Below are positions 46,449-54,912 of a stretch of 64,000 nucleotides of DNA, piece by piece (positions within the stretch are counted from its first letter, which is position 1; every line of letters starts with the position of its first letter). The notes beneath the pieces are model-generated. The model ran no database searches. It had not been told where the DNA came from and saw only the letters and a list, made by a program, of their open reading frames with translations. Source of the DNA: Myxococcales bacterium (GTDB taxonomy: Bacteria > Myxococcota_A > Polyangia > Palsa-1104 > JAEUJZ01); contig JAEUKA010000018.1 in the NCBI GenBank assembly GCA_016794465.1, forward strand, positions 62,001 to 126,000, read 5' to 3'. The position numbers and the translations under genes were made by a program.

Positions 46449-47996
46449 ATGCAGTCAGGCGACATCATCGGGAACTACCGGATCGTGCGACTCCTAGGCA
46501 CAGGAGGGATGGGAGCCGTTTACGAGGCTGTCCATACTGCCATCGATCGTCGCGTCGCACTCAAGGTGATCCACGAACACCTTGCCCACAAGACCGACAC
46601 GATCGCGCGATTTTTCAACGAGGCGCGCGCCACCAATCACATCGAACATCCGAGCATCATCCAGGTTTCCGACTTCGGACACGCTCCCTCTGGCGCTCCC
46701 TATCTGGTGATGGAGTTCCTAAACGGAGTCAGTCTGGACAAGCGTCTGGAGCAGCTGGCCGCACGCAACGAACGACTAGATGTCGCCACCGCACTACAGA
46801 TTGCATGGCAAGTTGCAGATGCACTCACCATCGCCCACGCAAACGGAATCGTTCATCGAGACTTGAAGCCTGAAAATCTGATGTTGATTGAAGATCCGGT
46901 GGCGCCTTCGGGAGAGCGGGTCAAGATTCTGGACTTCGGGATTGCCAAGCTGACCGGGAGCAATGCTCCCTCGACGGCCCAGACCGCAGCGAACGCAGTG
47001 CTGGGATCGCCGCGATACATGTCTCCGGAGCAGTGTGCGGGCGCGGGCGGAGTCGATGACAAGTCCGATGTCTATGCCCTGGGCGTCATCTTGTACGAGA
47101 TGCTGGCCAGACGGCGTCCGTTCGACTCAACGGGAGTGGGAGAGCTGTTTCTGTTTCACATGACGAAGGAGCCGGACCCGCTCTCTGTCATCGCACCCAC
47201 GGTTCCTGCGGATGTGGCGCGGCTGGTTCACAAGATGCTGGCAAAGAGCAAAGCGGCTCGGCCCGTAATGAAGCAGGTCCAAAGTGAGCTGTCGAATCTG
47301 CTGTTAAGCTTGTCCGTTTCCAACTTCACCACGCGACGGCGTGCCAGCGGTGCGATGGCCATGGCCGATATGCTGCCGTCAGGTCGCAGTACCGCTGGTA
47401 GCAGTGGCGGCGGTGGCGTTCATACAACGCTAGGTGAGTCGCTGGGACAGACTCTGCAAGCGGTGTCTAGGAGTCGTCCCAAACAGCTTGTGGTAGCAGT
47501 CGGGACACTGCTGCTGTGCGTGTCGATGCTGATGCTCTTCCTGCGATCAGTGCCCCGCAAAGATAGCCCCCTACCAGCGATTGTGCAGACGACTGCTGCG
47601 CCATTACAGAGTCCTTCACAGAGTCCCTCACAGACTCCTTCACAGAGTCCCTCACAGAGTCCTTCAGCTGGCAGTACAGCCAGTTCGCCACAGCCTCCTG
47701 GGCAAGATGTAGCGACGGAAAAGATCCAGTGGAAGATCGAGAGTGCGCCATCCGGAGCAGCGGTGCTCGATAGCAAAGGAACCACGCTGGGACAGACTCC
47801 GTGGACCAGTCACAGACAGTACGGCCAGGGCGTGAGCCAGGTCTTCCTGCGCAAGCGAGGCTACGCAGCCGCGAGTCTGTCCCTTCCACACGATCGTGAT
47901 GTGTCACAGACTGTCCGGTTGTCCGCGCAGGTGAGGACGCTGTCGTCAAAAAAGCAGCCAAAGAAGCAAGGAAAAGGGCTTGAGATCGAAGACTGA
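46449..47996 (+). CDS. Membrane Ser/Thr protein kinase with 12-bp repeat linker
   Basis: A 515-residue Hanks-type kinase. Residues 10-285 are catalytic: LGTGGMGAVYEA loop, K39, HRDLKPEN with D138, DFGIAKLTG, and GSPRYMSPEQ. A Ser-rich linker leads to a transmembrane helix (LVVAVGTLLLCVSMLMLFL), then a periplasmic QSPS-type linker built from 12-bp repeats and a PEGA-like C-terminal domain (WKIESAPSGAAVLDSKGTTLGQTPW). It overlaps the TPR gene by 17 bp and so belongs to a three-gene operon with a TPR protein and a propeller lipoprotein. Confidence 0.93.
   Translation: MQSGDIIGNYRIVRLLGTGGMGAVYEAVHTAIDRRVALKVIHEHLAHKTDTIARFFNEARATNHIEHPSIIQVSDFGHAPSGAPYLVMEFLNGVSLDKRLEQLAARNERLDVATALQIAWQVADALTIAHANGIVHRDLKPENLMLIEDPVAPSGERVKILDFGIAKLTGSNAPSTAQTAANAVLGSPRYMSPEQCAGAGGVDDKSDVYALGVILYEMLARRRPFDSTGVGELFLFHMTKEPDPLSVIAPTVPADVARLVHKMLAKSKAARPVMKQVQSELSNLLLSLSVSNFTTRRRASGAMAMADMLPSGRSTAGSSGGGGVHTTLGESLGQTLQAVSRSRPKQLVVAVGTLLLCVSMLMLFLRSVPRKDSPLPAIVQTTAAPLQSPSQSPSQTPSQSPSQSPSAGSTASSPQPPGQDVATEKIQWKIESAPSGAAVLDSKGTTLGQTPWTSHRQYGQGVSQVFLRKRGYAAASLSLPHDRDVSQTVRLSAQVRTLSSKKQPKKQGKGLEIED
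47607..47666 (+). repeat. Five 12-bp in-frame repeats (QSPS linker)
   Basis: Five tandem copies of CAGAGTCCYTCA (third copy CAGACTCCTTCA) encode (QSPS)n after the transmembrane helix of the kinase. The unit keeps the frame, so linker length may vary between strains. Confidence 0.92.
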
Positions 47997-48573
47997 TCTG
48001 CGCAAAACAACCCTGCAGCTGGTGATTCTGGGTGGGCTCCTCTTCCTGAGTAGCTCTGTCCAGGCGGCTCCCAACTGTGATGAGGATGAAGCCTGTCGCC
48101 CGGTGGTCAGCCGTGCGCGTGAGTTTTCCAAGGCCGGACAGCTCGACGATGCGCTGCTTTCCTATCAAGCGGCCTATCGGATGACAGCGGACCCCCGCAT
48201 TCTCTTTAACGTGGCCCGCATCTATCACAAACAGACCCGCCTTCCGGAAGCCAAGACCTACTACCAGCGGTTCCTGGAATCGGGATATGAAGAGGAGTCT
48301 CTGCGCAGCAAGTGTCAGGAATACCTGGCCCAGATTGAAGCGACGCCGGTGCCGGATCTCAACGATCCAAGCCAACGAGACGCTACTGCAGCGACTGGAA
48401 ACGGTGCCGTACAGACTCCCAAACCCATCTACAAGCGCGCCTGGTTTTGGGTTCTTTTGGGTACGGTGGTGGCAGGCGGAGTCGCGGGCGGAGTCGCAGG
48501 CGGAGTGATTGTGAGTCAGCGGCCTCCGACGGCACCAGAGGGTGTACCGACCTTTCGACTGTTCTTGCCATAG
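47980..48573 (+). CDS. TPR-containing exported/membrane protein
   Basis: A 197-residue protein with a TTG start preceded by AAAAGGG. The signal region (LVILGGLLFLSSSVQA) is followed by two TPR-like helical pairs (AREFSKAGQLDDALLSYQAAYRM, VARIYHKQTRLPEAKTYYQRFLESG in outline) and a C-terminal hydrophobic segment with Gly-Val repeats (VVAGGVAGGVAGGVIV) that may be a second membrane anchor. It lies in an operon between a kinase and a propeller lipoprotein, and may be the kinase's periplasmic partner. Confidence 0.78.
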   Translation: MRSKTDLRKTTLQLVILGGLLFLSSSVQAAPNCDEDEACRPVVSRAREFSKAGQLDDALLSYQAAYRMTADPRILFNVARIYHKQTRLPEAKTYYQRFLESGYEEESLRSKCQEYLAQIEATPVPDLNDPSQRDATAATGNGAVQTPKPIYKRAWFWVLLGTVVAGGVAGGVAGGVIVSQRPPTAPEGVPTFRLFLP

Positions 48574-48604
48574 CCTGTTTTTGGCTGCGATGGAGAGACA
48601 TATC

Positions 48605-50662
48605 ATGACGTGTTCCGTGCTGCCGATTCGGACTCCATGTTTGACTTTGCGTGGACTCCTCTTGGGACTGTCTGCTCTGCTCGCCGTCTGCTTCGTGCTC
48701 AGCGGCTGTGATCCGAAGGAGCGCTTGGTCCTGCTTAGCATTCCCGCTTGGCCCGCAGCGGCCACCACTCTGCGCATGACCGTGGAAGCAGAAGGACAGC
48801 CGGTTCAGCAGCTGGACGTAACAGAGAAGTCCGGACAGGTTGGTTTCTATCTGCCCGTGCAGCAGAGTGGCACGCTTCGTTTTGATGCGCGCTTCCGTGA
48901 TGCAGCGGGATGCCGGTATGGAAAAGGCCGCGCCGCAGCAGAGATTGGAACTGCATTTCGCATCGAAGCGACCCTGAAACAGCTGACCTATGAAAAGCCT
49001 CTCTGCCAGTGTTCCAGCGACGGCTGGTGCTGGAGCAATCCCTTGCCGCAAGGGAATCAACTAAACAAGCTGTGGAGCAGTGGAAAGGAGTCCTGGGCGG
49101 TGGGACTGGCCGGGACGCTGCTCTATGGGAATGGACAGGGCTGGAGTCAGCTTTCTACTGCAACCAAGCAAGACCTGTACGGCATCTCCGGTGTCAGCGC
49201 TGCGACCACTGCGATCTGGATCGTGGGCGCGGCAGGCACAAGTCTGTACTCGACAGGAGGAGCCTTCACGCTGGTTCCGACCGGGACTTCAGAGACGCTG
49301 CGAGCAGTCTGGGGAGTGTCTCCTTCGCTGGCCTGGGCCGTTGGTGATCGCGGGGTGATGCTGCGCTGGAATGGCACTGCGTGGACCTCTGTTCCTTCGG
49401 GAACCGTAGCGACGCTTCATGATGTCTTTGGAACCGCGCAAGGAGACGTATGGGCCGTCGGCGATGGTGGAATGATCCTTCACTTTGATGGCACAAGCTG
49501 GTCCGCATCTGCATCGAAAGTCACAAGCTCCTTGTCCGCTGGCTGGAGCAATACAGCGACTGATGTCTGGGTGGTCGGTGCGTCCGGAGTCATCTTGCGC
49601 TGGGATGGAATCGCCTGGTCACAGCTCATGCCTTTGGCAACGGACAAGAACCTGTTCGGAGTATGGGGAAGCGGCGCGAAGGTCTGGGTATCAGGTGACT
49701 TGGGAACGCTCCTGCGCTGGACCGGAAGCGGCTTCGTTTCCGAAACTGTGGGCACTCCCAGCGTGCTCTACGATGTATTTGGGACCGGCGCAAACACGCT
49801 GTGGGCAGTCGGATCAGGAAGCACCATTCTCAGCAACAACGGCACCAGCTGGAGACTCGACAAGAGCGACAACATCAACACCATCCAGGACATCTGGAGC
49901 GACAACCAAAGCGAGGTCTGGGCCGTCGGAAACGGTGGCTCGATACTCCGCTTCGATGGCGGCTGGAAAGCAATTCCCTCCGGCACTACCACTGACCTCC
50001 TGACCGTGTATGGATTCGGTCCCAGCGACATCTGGGCAGCGGGTCTTGGCGGGACCATGTTGCACTGGGATGGACAGCGCTGGACGCCCTCTGTATCGGG
50101 AGCAGGAGTGGCACTCCTGGCCATGTGGGGCGCAAGTCCAAATGACATCTGGGCCGTGGGAACCGGCACCATCACTCACTGGGATGGTGTCAAGTGGACG
50201 CTGTTGTCACCAGCTCCTCCTGCCGTGTTGTACTTGGGAGTCTGGGGCAGCTCTGCCACCGATGTCTGGGTAGTCGGCGCAAGTGGAACTACTCTGCGCT
50301 TCAATGGCAGCAGCTGGAGCACGGTTCCTTCACCTTCCGGAGCCATCCTTTCGGCGGTATGGGGAAGCGGCAAAGATGATGTGTGGTCCGTCGGTACGGC
50401 TGGCAGCATCATCCACTGGGATGGCTCGGCGTGGCAGGCGGTTCCTTCCGGTACTACCAATGGCCTCACCACGGTCTGGGGGCGCTCTGCCAGCGATGCG
50501 TTTATCACTGGTGCATCCGGAATGCTGCTGCGCTGGAACGGTCAGAAGTGGAATCAGACTGCCTCAGGTACTGGCAACTTGCTGCGTGAAGCGTGGCAAA
50601 CGAGCGCAACCGAAGCCTGGGCAGTGGGCGATGGCGGAACCATCCTGTTGTTTGATCCGTAG
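48605..50662 (+). CDS. Lipoprotein with WAVG-type beta-propeller repeats
   Basis: A 685-residue lipoprotein. The signal peptide ends at a lipobox (CFVLSGC). After an N-terminal ~130-residue domain, about ten to twelve repeats of 40-45 residues carry [VI]WAVG..G.[IL]L.[WF]DG..W..[VT]PSGT motifs, the pattern of beta-propeller proteins common in myxobacteria. It is likely on the cell surface or in the periplasm, binding a ligand or partner. The start at MTCSVLPIR has GGAGAG 8 bases upstream. It is the last gene of the kinase operon and may be the sensor whose signal the kinase reads; this is inference. Confidence 0.82.
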   Translation: MTCSVLPIRTPCLTLRGLLLGLSALLAVCFVLSGCDPKERLVLLSIPAWPAAATTLRMTVEAEGQPVQQLDVTEKSGQVGFYLPVQQSGTLRFDARFRDAAGCRYGKGRAAAEIGTAFRIEATLKQLTYEKPLCQCSSDGWCWSNPLPQGNQLNKLWSSGKESWAVGLAGTLLYGNGQGWSQLSTATKQDLYGISGVSAATTAIWIVGAAGTSLYSTGGAFTLVPTGTSETLRAVWGVSPSLAWAVGDRGVMLRWNGTAWTSVPSGTVATLHDVFGTAQGDVWAVGDGGMILHFDGTSWSASASKVTSSLSAGWSNTATDVWVVGASGVILRWDGIAWSQLMPLATDKNLFGVWGSGAKVWVSGDLGTLLRWTGSGFVSETVGTPSVLYDVFGTGANTLWAVGSGSTILSNNGTSWRLDKSDNINTIQDIWSDNQSEVWAVGNGGSILRFDGGWKAIPSGTTTDLLTVYGFGPSDIWAAGLGGTMLHWDGQRWTPSVSGAGVALLAMWGASPNDIWAVGTGTITHWDGVKWTLLSPAPPAVLYLGVWGSSATDVWVVGASGTTLRFNGSSWSTVPSPSGAILSAVWGSGKDDVWSVGTAGSIIHWDGSAWQAVPSGTTNGLTTVWGRSASDAFITGASGMLLRWNGQKWNQTASGTGNLLREAWQTSATEAWAVGDGGTILLFDP

Positions 50663-50673
50663 TGCCAGCGCTG

Positions 50674-51966
50674 CTAACGGACCCACAAGGTGCCCTGGGT
50701 GCAGTTGCGGCCACACGCACCGCTCTGCCAGAACGACCCGCCTGCACCGCACGCGCGGTTGGTGTCACTGCAGCCATAGACTCCGAAACCCCAGCCAGAG
50801 TCGGTGGTGGCGCAGTCATTCTCGTTGTTGCCGATGAGTCCGAAGCGCGCTCCAGAGAACGTCCCAGGGCCACCGTAGGCGCTGTTGTTGTTGATGCCAG
50901 TGCCGTTGCAATTGGGCTGCGAGGTGTCATCCCCCCACAGCGAAGTGACCAGTGCGCGCGTGGGTCCGCCCGCCTTGAAGGTTTCTGTAAAGACTTTCAT
51001 CAAGGTCTTGTTGCCGCCGAGTGTCTGCTGGAAACATAGACCGGGACCGGGGACTCCCTTGCAGCCGCGAACGGTGGCGCCGGTCAGGTTGACGAAGGCC
51101 ATCGTCTTGGCATTGGCGTTGAGGGAAGGATCGACAGAGCCTCCGGCATCCTCGTTAAGCACCTTGTTATCGGTCCAGTAGCCGCTGGCGTAGCCAAAGA
51201 CACCGTCATTCTTAAAGCGCATCGCCAGCGTCCAGCCGCCGCCATCTGTCGTCATATCGCACCAGACCTGATACGCAGTGGTCGAGTCGGGATTGATCGT
51301 GTACGGGCCATCTTTGGCCGTCGGCACTTTGCTCAACCAGTCCTGGCACGACACCGGAGTCCCGCAGGTTACGGCGACGCTGGTGACTGGGGCGTTGCTG
51401 ATCGCACCGGTCCCGGCTGTCACCGAGCAGAACTGCGTCGTTGGCTGCGTCTTTACAGTCACCGCGTAGCTGGCACCGATTGCAACTGGAGTGGGAAACT
51501 CGAAGGAGCCATCCGCGTTGACGGTCAGATCATCGCCCGCGTTGTTCTGCAGAACGACACTGCCACTTAGACCGGTGACGCTGCCGCCAACCTTGAAGGC
51601 GTTCGGGTTACACGCAACGAGGACATTGGTCACGTTCGCGCTGCCCATGATGCCAGCGCCGGACATCACGGTACATGTCTGGAACGGTGGCGAGGCCTTG
51701 ACCGTCACGTTGTACTGGGCGCCGGTGGCCACCTTCCCAGCAAAGGTGAACGGACCGAACGCACTGACAGGGAGATCTTCTGTGCCGTTCAGAGACAGCA
51801 CCAAGCCAGTGCCGGTAAGACTGGTCACGTTGCCTCCCACGGTAAACGTCGCCACGGTCATGTCGACAGCGGGGTTTGTACCGGTGTCTGTTGCGGGAGT
51901 ACATGCAAAGAAAAGTCCCCCAATGGCCCCCGAAGCAATGAGACAGAGAGCAGATAGTTTGTTCAC
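50674..51966 (-). CDS. Lipoprotein with fibrinogen-like C-terminal domain
   Basis: A 430-residue surface lipoprotein with a GTG start (AGGAG at 7 bases) and lipobox LFFAC. Residues 35-200 are two Ig-like/bacterial beta repeats of the type TFTVGGNVTSLTGTGLVLSLNG and AFKVGGSVTGLSGSVVL. The C-terminal ~230 residues begin CQDWLSKVPTAKDGPY..CDMTTDGGGWTLAMRF, the hallmark of fibrinogen-related domains, with several Cys pairs, NENDC and a terminal GRNCTQGTLWVR. Such domains bind carbohydrates or proteins. It converges with the propeller gene (12-bp gap). Confidence 0.82.
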   Translation of the reverse strand: MNKLSALCLIASGAIGGLFFACTPATDTGTNPAVDMTVATFTVGGNVTSLTGTGLVLSLNGTEDLPVSAFGPFTFAGKVATGAQYNVTVKASPPFQTCTVMSGAGIMGSANVTNVLVACNPNAFKVGGSVTGLSGSVVLQNNAGDDLTVNADGSFEFPTPVAIGASYAVTVKTQPTTQFCSVTAGTGAISNAPVTSVAVTCGTPVSCQDWLSKVPTAKDGPYTINPDSTTAYQVWCDMTTDGGGWTLAMRFKNDGVFGYASGYWTDNKVLNEDAGGSVDPSLNANAKTMAFVNLTGATVRGCKGVPGPGLCFQQTLGGNKTLMKVFTETFKAGGPTRALVTSLWGDDTSQPNCNGTGINNNSAYGGPGTFSGARFGLIGNNENDCATTDSGWGFGVYGCSDTNRACGAGGSFWQSGACGRNCTQGTLWVR

Positions 51967-52203
51967 GTTTTGACTCCTGATAGATGGTCGTCGTTGATAC
52001 ATCCGACACGTACCGATGCCAGCACACCAGCTGACATGGCAGCACCAAGCGAGCGACTCGCCAGGAAGACTCCTGGGCACGCTCGTTGCCCAGTGCCCCC
52101 GGCTTTCATCATACCAAAGCGGACCGGTGTGTCACCGCGTCCACAGCCATCTCTGCACCCTCTGCGCGGCTCTGCGGAGTCGATTCTCGATGATCGGATG
52201 GAG

Positions 52204-52623
52204 CTAGAACGGCCGGACGATGACCATGATGACGATTCCGATCATCAGCAGAGTCGGCACCTCGTTGAGGACCCGGAAGCGCTTGTGGGAATAGGCGTTC
52301 GGCTCGGTTAACAGTCGCTGGCGGTAGTACATCCCTTGGCCGTGACTGACGAGCAGTCCTACGACAAAGGTCAGCTTGGCGTGCATCCACGGCATTTTTA
52401 GATAGGCCGGATTCATCACGATCATCGCGACTCCGGTCACCAGCGACAGTGCGCCCGCCGGAGTGGCAATGCCGCGCAGACAGCGCCGCTCCATGACCTG
52501 CAAGCGCTCGCGAACCACCGCTTCGGTTTCCATCGCGTGATAGACAAACAGTCGATACAGGTAAAGCAGACCGGCCATCCAGCTAATCACCATGATCACG
52601 TGCAGCGCTTTGATCCACAGCAT
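52204..52623 (-). CDS. hemJ: Protoporphyrinogen oxidase HemJ
   Basis: A 139-residue four-helix membrane protein of the HemJ (UPF0093) family, which oxidises protoporphyrinogen IX to protoporphyrin IX in haem synthesis. Family features are LWIKALHVIMVISWMAGLLYLYRL with the conserved His8, RRCLRGIATPAG, and LLVSHGQGMYYRQRLL. The gene follows hemN on the same strand after a 110-bp gap full of 11-bp repeats, so they may be co-transcribed. AAAGGA precedes the ATG. Confidence 0.92.
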   Translation of the reverse strand: MLWIKALHVIMVISWMAGLLYLYRLFVYHAMETEAVVRERLQVMERRCLRGIATPAGALSLVTGVAMIVMNPAYLKMPWMHAKLTFVVGLLVSHGQGMYYRQRLLTEPNAYSHKRFRVLNEVPTLLMIGIVIMVIVRPF

Positions 52624-52638
52624 GTCTTATGTCCTTTG

Positions 52639-52726
52639 GGAGTCGGTTAGGAGTCGGTTAGGAGTCGATTGGGAGTCGGTTAGGAGTTGGTTAGGAATCG
52701 GTTGGAAATCGGTTGGGAGTCGCTTA
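52639..52726. repeat. Eight 11-bp tandem repeats between hemN and hemJ
   Basis: Eight abutting units of GGAGTCGGTTA (or its variants GGAATCGGTTG, GGAGTCGATTG) fill the gap between the hemN stop and hemJ start. Read on the coding strand the unit is TAACCGACTCC. The 11-bp period is near one helical turn, so any bound protein would face the same side of the helix. Confidence 0.95.
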
Positions 52727-52732
52727 GGAATG

Positions 52733-54100
52733 TCACACTGCGGCGGCGTGATGACGGGGGGCTGGACGATGGAGCGTTGCATCAAACACCGCCGCCACCG
52801 TTCGCAAAAGCAGCTGTCCGGGGGGCAAGATCCGCAGGATGTCGTCTTCCCACGCGCACAGTCCATCGGCAATCAGCGGCGCTAGCAGCGTCAGCTCACT
52901 TGCAAAGTAGGTATCGAAGTCCAGGCCATGCCGAATCGAGACTTCGTGCTTGCTCAAGACCAAGTTGCACAGAAGCTGCATGATCACTTCGCGACGGATG
53001 AGATCATCACGCCCAAGCGAACAGCCGCGCACCACCGGCAGCGTCCCCGACTCGATGCGATCACAGTACGCGGCAACCTCACGCTCGTTTTGAACGTAGT
53101 GACTGCCCAGCTCGGAGATCGACGACGGACCAAACGCCAGCACGGCGCTCGACTTGCAGGTGGTGTAGCCCATAAAGTTGCGGCGCAGCTCGCCTTGGCG
53201 ACGGGCGAGCAGCAGCTCATCGTCGGGCAGCGCAAAGTGATCGAGCCCAACATAGACATACCCGAGCCCAAGCAGTCGCGTCATCGCCAGCTCGAACAGC
53301 GCGGCGCGGACCTCGACCGATGGAAGCTCCTCGCTGCGAAACACCGACTGATGCTTGCGCAGCGTCGGCATGTGCGCATACCCAAACAGGGCGACGCGGT
53401 CGGGCCGAAGCTCTGCAACCCGATCGAGCGTTACCGCGAAGCGCTCCACAGTCTGCAGCGGCAGGCCGTACATCAGATCGATGTTGACGCTGACAAAGCC
53501 GAGCTGACGCGACAGCACCACCAGATCACGGGTCTGCGCAAACGGCTGAATGCGGCTTATGCGCTTTTGCACCAGCTCATCGAAGTCCTGCACGCCCATC
53601 GACACCCGCGAAAAGCCCAGCTCCGCAAGCCGCGCAAGCTGCGCCCCACTTGTCACCGGCGGATGAATCTCAATCGAGGCCTCGATGCCGCGCGGAATGT
53701 CAAAGCGACTGGCCAGCGACTGCCACAGCCGTGACAGCTGCGCTTCGTCCAGATACGTCGGCGTCCCACCGCCCAGATGAACCTGCACCACCTCGGGCCG
53801 ATGCGGCAGCAGCGCGGCGACGTGGGCCACCTCGGCATCGAGCGCGTTCAGGTAGCGCGTCACCAAGTCCTGACTGCGCGTCACCAGCATGTTGCAGCCG
53901 CAGTACAGACACAGCTTCCGACAAAAGGGCACATGCACATACAGCGACAGCGGCCGGCCTTCGATCTCGGAGAGGGCGCGGCGCAACAGCGACTCGTCGC
54001 GATCACCCCACAGGTTCGCCGGCGGATAGCTGGTGTAGCGCGGCAGCGGCAGCTTGCCGTAACGCTCAAGCAGGGCAGCTGGAAGCAGCGTCTGGGTCAT
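52733..54100 (-). CDS. hemN: Oxygen-independent coproporphyrinogen III oxidase
   Basis: A 455-residue radical SAM enzyme that converts coproporphyrinogen III to protoporphyrinogen IX without oxygen. The iron-sulfur motif is C60-x3-C64-x2-C67 (CRKLCLYC) in the YVHVPFC context, followed by a GC pair typical of HemN. Other segments: QVHLGGGTPTYL, VSMGVQDFDELVQ, DLMYGLPLQT, YVYVGLDHFAL. It starts 6 bp after the ATPase gene stop and feeds HemJ in the same pathway; PpoX activity would come from the HemJ protein. Confidence 0.94.
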   Translation of the reverse strand: MTQTLLPAALLERYGKLPLPRYTSYPPANLWGDRDESLLRRALSEIEGRPLSLYVHVPFCRKLCLYCGCNMLVTRSQDLVTRYLNALDAEVAHVAALLPHRPEVVQVHLGGGTPTYLDEAQLSRLWQSLASRFDIPRGIEASIEIHPPVTSGAQLARLAELGFSRVSMGVQDFDELVQKRISRIQPFAQTRDLVVLSRQLGFVSVNIDLMYGLPLQTVERFAVTLDRVAELRPDRVALFGYAHMPTLRKHQSVFRSEELPSVEVRAALFELAMTRLLGLGYVYVGLDHFALPDDELLLARRQGELRRNFMGYTTCKSSAVLAFGPSSISELGSHYVQNEREVAAYCDRIESGTLPVVRGCSLGRDDLIRREVIMQLLCNLVLSKHEVSIRHGLDFDTYFASELTLLAPLIADGLCAWEDDILRILPPGQLLLRTVAAVFDATLHRPAPRHHAAAV

Positions 54101-54106
54101 CAATTC

Positions 54107-54907
54107 CTACAGTCCCAAAGGCGGTACATTGCCTGGATCATGGTCATCTACCACCAGCACCCGCAGCGGCCGAGGCCGACTTAGGTACTGACAAAATACG
54201 ATCTCCGTCAAGCGACCGGGGCGCAGTCGAAACAGCAGCTCACTCGCCGCCGTGGCCGTCAGAAACAGTCCGACCCCTGCCCCAGACTTTTTGTGCTCAA
54301 TCGGACTCTGGTGCCGCGCCTGAGCTGACGCGCAGCGCACCAAGTAGTTCAGCACCGTCTTCCGTCGCAGGTGACCCATCGCATCGGACACCCCCACCGC
54401 GACTCGAACTCCGTCAGAGGCAAAGCGCACCCGCGCCGACTCTCCCGCTCGCGCCCGCAGCCCGACCCGTTCCGACGGGGACAGCGCGGCATAGCGAGGC
54501 TGTCCATGCTCATCGCGCGGCGCATCGTAGAGCGCATTGAGGAGCAGCTCGTCGACCGCTTGCTCCAGGGCCAGGACATGTCGCTGCGGCAGACCTTGCG
54601 CCGCCGCCCAGTCCGCCACCAGTCCGACCGTCAGCGCCTTCTCGCGATAGTCACAGACTTCCTGCTCGAACAGCGGACACCGCAGAGGCAACAGCGGATG
54701 CAGTGGCCGACGGACCGTACTGGGGCGGAGGATGCGCTGGCGAAGCGACGCGAGCACCGGCTCTGGCAGCTGCGCCGTCGAGATCGCGCCAATTGCCGTT
54801 GAGCCACTGAGCGACTCGGCAAGTCCCAGCAGATCGGCATCCGGCAGCAAGAGCAGCCGCCGCAGCGACGATTGCCGGCCTGGCTCTCGGCTGTTCCCCC
54901 CAGTCAT
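54107..54907 (-). CDS. Histidine-kinase-like ATPase domain protein (anti-sigma/RsbW-like)
   Basis: A 266-residue soluble protein. The C-terminal half holds a GHKL-type ATP site: N-box LEQAVDELLLNALYDAP, G1/G2 box GVSDAMGH and GAGVGLFLTATAASEL. The N-terminal ~110 residues (LLPDADLLGLAESL...) are not recognised. There is no dimerisation/His domain, so it may be an anti-sigma/serine-kinase-like switch rather than a sensor kinase. It lies between a permease (5-bp gap) and hemN (6-bp gap), suggesting that it regulates, or is regulated with, this operon. The start follows GGAGGA. Confidence 0.72.
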   Translation of the reverse strand: MTGGNSREPGRQSSLRRLLLLPDADLLGLAESLSGSTAIGAISTAQLPEPVLASLRQRILRPSTVRRPLHPLLPLRCPLFEQEVCDYREKALTVGLVADWAAAQGLPQRHVLALEQAVDELLLNALYDAPRDEHGQPRYAALSPSERVGLRARAGESARVRFASDGVRVAVGVSDAMGHLRRKTVLNYLVRCASAQARHQSPIEHKKSGAGVGLFLTATAASELLFRLRPGRLTEIVFCQYLSRPRPLRVLVVDDHDPGNVPPLGL

Positions 54908-54912
54908 CCCGC

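Noticed and set aside
47467..48777. 436-residue minus-strand ORF
   Set aside because: Antisense to the kinase tail and TPR gene with no recognisable domain or ribosome site.
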